Source of the DNA: Candidatus Aminicenantota bacterium
GTDB lineage: Bacteria; Acidobacteriota; Aminicenantia; UBA2199
Direction: 5' to 3'
Assembly (NCBI GenBank): GCA_030639705.1
Contig: DAOWKX010000057.1
Coordinates: 1 to 17,542 of the forward strand
Length of the DNA: 17,542 nt
Shown: positions 14,849 to 17,542 of the stretch, piece by piece
How the letters are laid out: every line of letters starts with the position of its first letter
Numbering within the stretch: the stretch's first letter is position 1
The notes under the pieces: model-generated
Databases searched by the model: none
What the model was told of the DNA's origin: nothing
The model's input: only the letters and a program-made list of their open reading frames with translations
Made by a program: the position numbers and the translations under genes

Positions 14849-16659
14849 AAATTATTGTTGTTGGAGCTGGGCACGCTGGGATTGAGGCAGCATTTGCGGC
14901 TGCGAAAATGGGGGCAGAGACAATTTTAATCACCATTCATCTGGAGACCATTGCCCAAATGTCCTGTAATCCCTCAATCGGAGGGATTGCCAAGGGCCAT
15001 TTGGTGAAGGAGATCGATGTATTAGGTGGTATAATGCCCCGGGCGGCTGATCGTACGGGTATTCACTTTAAAATTCTCAACAGAAGCAAGGGACCTGCGG
15101 TCCGGGCCACGCGAACTCAAAATGACAAAGTGATGTATCGAAATTATATGAAAGATGTCCTAGAAAAAACCGAAAACCTAGGTATTTACCAATCAATTGT
15201 ATCCGGTATTATTACCCGGAAAGGAAAAGTAAGAGGGGTTAGTCTTCTGGAAGGAAACTCATTAGCTGCGGATGCAGTTATAATCACCGCCGGTACTTTT
15301 TTGAATGGAAAAATTTATATTGGCGACAGGGTCTATGATGCCGGTCGGTCAAATGAACCGGCGTCTGTTCATCTGGCTGATCAACTGAAAAAAATGGGAT
15401 TTGAAATCATCAGATTAAAAACCGGTACTCCGATGAGGCTTCACGCTGATTCCATTGATTGGAGTCGGTTTAGCCCGCAGCCAGGAGATGAACCGCCCTG
15501 TCCTTTCTCTATTTTTACCAGATTTAAACCAAAGAATAAAATTATCTGTTACCTGGGACATACCGGAAAACAGGTGAAAAAAATCATCCATGATAATCTT
15601 CGATTGTCGCCATTGTATTCAGGGAAGATTGTTGGCATCGGACCCAGGTATTGTCCCTCCATTGAGGATAAAATTGTAAAATTTTCCAGCCGGGATGAAC
15701 ATCATTTTTACCTGGAACCGGAGGGAATCAATACCAAAGAGATTTATGTAAACGGACTTTCATCCAGTCTGCCGGTAGAAGTACAGGAGAAAATTTTAAA
15801 GGCCATCCCAGGTTTGGATAAATCCCTTATGATGAGACCCGCCTATGCCATTGAATATGATTCCATTCTTCCTACCCAGCTAACTCATACACTGGAGAGT
15901 AAGAAAGTAGAAAATCTTTATTTTGCCGGCCAGGTTAATGGAACTTCCGGATATGAGGAAGCGGCTGCCCAGGGATTAATGGCCGGGGTGAATGCTGTTT
16001 TAAAATTAAAAGGTAACCAATCCTTTATATTGGGTCGAAATGAAGCTTATATTGGTGTGCTTGTTGATGATATTGTTAGCCGGGGAGTTGATGAACCCTA
16101 TCGGCTTTTCACCTCCAGGGCTGAATACAGGTTACAGCTGAGAGAGGATAATGCCTTTGAGCGTCTGGGTAAGTATGCTTTTAAGTTTGGCTTAATGGAA
16201 AAAAAATCGTTTTCCAGAGAAATGAAAAAGTTGGAAAAGCGGTTGAAGACAATTCAGATTCTAAAATCAAAAAAAGTAAAATATCGTAATAAAGATCAGA
16301 CTCTTTATCACTTACTGAAGATGCCTGAAATATCATTTAAACAAATTGAAGAATTATCAGGATCTGAGCTCATAAAAAATAAAACCCTCACAGATGTTTC
16401 CTATATTGAAGCAACAGTTAAATATGAGGGATATATCAAAATTCAGCAAACATATATAGAAAAAATGAATCATTTGGAGAAAATAAAAATCCCTGAAGAC
16501 ATCAATTATTTTGAGATTGACGGATTATCCACTGAGGTCAGACAAAAATTAACTCAGCACAAACCATTAAATTTAAAAGATGCTTTTCAGGTTTCAGGCA
16601 TTACACCGGCATCAATTAATGCCATCCAGATTTACCTGACATTAAAATCGAAGTTGTAA
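14845..16659 (+). CDS. mnmG: tRNA uridine-5-carboxymethylaminomethyl modification enzyme MnmG
   Basis: A 604-residue FAD enzyme, partner of MnmE in modifying U34 of tRNA. The dinucleotide-binding motif GAGHAG (7-12) opens the protein. [26 protein letters not shown] signatures, [10 protein letters not shown] with a catalytic cysteine candidate, [17 protein letters not shown] and [14 protein letters not shown] follow. The C-terminal tRNA-binding helical domain ends in [14 protein letters not shown]. The ATG at 14845 was chosen because it gives the canonical MKIIVVGAG start and an ATGA overlap with the mnmE stop; the in-frame TTG at 14833 has no merit. rsmG, parA and parB, which often follow, are absent: the next gene is a Spy-like protein after 146 bases. 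Confidence 0.97.
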   Translation: MKIIVVGAGHAGIEAAFAAAKMGAETILITIHLETIAQMSCNPSIGGIAKGHLVKEIDVLGGIMPRAADRTGIHFKILNRSKGPAVRATRTQNDKVMYRNYMKDVLEKTENLGIYQSIVSGIITRKGKVRGVSLLEGNSLAADAVIITAGTFLNGKIYIGDRVYDAGRSNEPASVHLADQLKKMGFEIIRLKTGTPMRLHADSIDWSRFSPQPGDEPPCPFSIFTRFKPKNKIICYLGHTGKQVKKIIHDNLRLSPLYSGKIVGIGPRYCPSIEDKIVKFSSRDEHHFYLEPEGINTKEIYVNGLSSSLPVEVQEKILKAIPGLDKSLMMRPAYAIEYDSILPTQLTHTLESKKVENLYFAGQVNGTSGYEEAAAQGLMAGVNAVLKLKGNQSFILGRNEAYIGVLVDDIVSRGVDEPYRLFTSRAEYRLQLREDNAFERLGKYAFKFGLMEKKSFSREMKKLEKRLKTIQILKSKKVKYRNKDQTLYHLLKMPEISFKQIEELSGSELIKNKTLTDVSYIEATVKYEGYIKIQQTYIEKMNHLEKIKIPEDINYFEIDGLSTEVRQKLTQHKPLNLKDAFQVSGITPASINAIQIYLTLKSKL

Positions 16660-16752
16660 TCACACAGGCTGTTATTCTCGGTTATTTTTTTCGCAAGAAA
16701 ACTGCATGTGATTTGTTTAAAGATTTGGGATTTAGAAAACCAAATTGAATGT

Positions 16753-16791
16753 TCCCTGTTTATGAATCAAGCCGGCTATTCATTACAGGGA
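16753..16791 (+). promoter_or_regulatory. Leader hairpin just upstream of the Spy-like gene's ribosome-binding site
   Basis: TCCCTGT (16753-16759) pairs with ACAGGGA (16785-16791), and ATGAAT (16762-16767) with ATTCAT (16778-16783), separated by a small TT/T internal loop, giving 13 base pairs. The 10-base loop contains the self-complementary octamer AGCCGGCT (16770-16777). The AAAGGAGG ribosome-binding site begins one base after the hairpin, so folding or partner binding here could affect translation. No T run follows, so it is not a terminator. Confidence 0.5.
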
Positions 16792-16805
16792 TAAAGGAGG
16801 ACCAA

Positions 16806-17312
16806 ATGTTTAAAAAAGTGATCAGTTTCGGGATGATTTTTTTAATGCTCGGGTTTTTAAGCATCGAACTTGTTGCCAGAAACGGAGCGCCTTACCGGAC
16901 CATGAAATATGGAATCCGTTTAGCGGAAAAGAATCTTTTTCCAGTTGAAATGTTGCTGAGACATAAAGATGATATCGGTTTAATGGATTCTCAGGTCGAA
17001 AAAATCGAAAAGATGCGGTTGGTGCATTATGAAGCAACAATAAAACGATCATCTGATATCAAAGTTTTGGAGCTCAAACTGGGTTCATTATTTAAGAAGG
17101 AGACGGTCAACAGGTCCGTCGCCCAAAAAATGGTAAGAAAAATCGGAGAAATGAAAACAGACCAATTCATCAAAAGAATCAATTTCATGCTGGATGTGAA
17201 AGATGTATTAAATGCCGAACAGATAAAAAAGATAGAAACAATGAAAAAAGAAATGAGATTGAGACGATTCAGTAAAAGAGATCGGATGCATCCCAGCCGA
17301 GGAGAAAATTAA
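16806..17312 (+). CDS. Spy/CpxP-like (LTxxQ-type) periplasmic protein
   Basis: A 168-residue exported protein. Residues 1-25 are a signal peptide (MFKK, a hydrophobic core, then LVARNG). The mature part is almost wholly helical and charged. LLRHKDDIGLMDSQVEKIEK and, later, DVLNAEQIKKIE are the paired LTxxQ-like motifs of the Spy/CpxP/ZraP group, small periplasmic chaperones or stress sensors for misfolded protein or metals. The tail (150-168) is rich in Arg and Lys. The ATG at 16806 has a perfect AAAGGAGG (16793-16800); the in-frame ATG at 16749 lies ahead of the leader hairpin and has no such site. It is a single gene closed by a strong terminator. The family is recognised from pattern only, and the stress role is inferred. 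Confidence 0.72.
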   Translation: MFKKVISFGMIFLMLGFLSIELVARNGAPYRTMKYGIRLAEKNLFPVEMLLRHKDDIGLMDSQVEKIEKMRLVHYEATIKRSSDIKVLELKLGSLFKKETVNRSVAQKMVRKIGEMKTDQFIKRINFMLDVKDVLNAEQIKKIETMKKEMRLRRFSKRDRMHPSRGEN

Positions 17313-17351
17313 CTCATCTAACCTGACTGGTTTATTCTGACTTTATTTAGC

Positions 17352-17394
17352 AAAGCCCACTCTCTGTTGGATTAAAGGGAGTGGGCTTTTTTTT
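17352..17394 (+). terminator. Strong intrinsic terminator after the Spy-like gene
   Basis: AAAGCCCACTCTC (17352-17364) pairs with GGGAGTGGGCTTT (17377-17389), 13 pairs with one T.G wobble and a 12-base loop. A run of eight T (17387-17394) ends it. It closes the Spy-like gene's transcript 40 bases after the stop. Confidence 0.92.
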
Positions 17395-17433
17395 ATCTGA
17401 AATCTTTTCAGGTTATTTACAAAGTCGGTTGGC

Positions 17434-17462
17434 TTGAAAATAGTGAGAAATATATATATAAT
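17434..17462 (+). promoter_or_regulatory. Near-consensus sigma-70 promoter reading out of the window
   Basis: TTGAAA (17434-17439), a 17-base AT-rich spacer, then a perfect TATAAT (17457-17462). Transcription should start near 17469. The remaining 74 bases show a small TTCCA/TGGAA hairpin and an open frame from ATG 17496 without a ribosome-binding site, so what is expressed cannot be told from this window. Confidence 0.7.
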
Positions 17463-17542
17463 TTAAACATGTTTTTTTAATAAGACATCTTTTAAATGGT
17501 TTCGTCAGATTCCATTTTTAATTGGAAGGACTTGTGTCTGAT

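Noticed and set aside
16660..16720. Terminator directly after mnmG
   Set aside because: AATCACA and TGTGATT can pair across about 50 bases, but the loop is long and no T run follows, so termination there is not supported.
17496..17542. Start of a new protein gene at ATG 17496
   Set aside because: Only 15 codons are visible, no ribosome-binding site precedes it, and the peptide matches nothing I recognise.

Overview
The window is AT-rich, gene-dense bacterial chromosome from a Gram-negative-type (diderm) organism. The evidence for two membranes is an LpxC deacetylase (lipid A synthesis), two lipoproteins, an outer-membrane barrel protein and a YidC with a large periplasmic domain. The general look is compatible with an uncultured Acidobacteriota/Aminicenantes-like lineage, but the sequence alone does not settle the taxonomy. 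I see no insertion sequence, CRISPR array, tRNA or rRNA.

Region 1 (2-2750, + strand): the 3' part of a ClpA/ClpC-type AAA+ unfoldase, cut by the window edge, directly followed by a response-regulator receiver domain fused to a complete LpxC. This fusion is the most unusual object in the window. It places the committed step of lipid A synthesis under a phosphorylatable domain, next to a protein-unfolding ATPase.

Region 2 (2758-7286, - strand): a gene string read right to left. It encodes a TPR lipoprotein with a TTG start, a second lipoprotein, a 953-residue metalloprotease/beta-propeller/outer-membrane-barrel protein, a small one-CxxC lysine-rich protein and a PC4-type single-strand DNA-binding protein. 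A candidate sigma-70 promoter lies ahead of the first gene.

Region 3 (7287-7681): a 395-base gap holding candidate divergent promoters, a set of small hairpins ending in a clear + strand intrinsic terminator with no gene in front of it (candidate small RNA), and a near-consensus promoter for acpS.

Region 4 (7682-10148, + strand): acpS, then a tightly overlapping partner-switching module of STAS protein, anti-sigma-type ATPase and RsbU-type PP2C phosphatase. No sigma factor is encoded beside it, and the ATPase has a degenerate nucleotide-binding box.

Region 5 (10299-16659, + strand): the conserved rpmH-rnpA-yidD-yidC-jag-mnmE-mnmG string that often lies near the replication origin, driven by a strong promoter ahead of rpmH. 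rnpA is split by a one-base shift at a run of ten T. No dnaA or DnaA-box cluster is visible.

Region 6 (16660-17542): a Spy/CpxP-like periplasmic protein whose ribosome-binding site is preceded by a long hairpin, then a strong terminator, then a near-perfect promoter reading out of the window.
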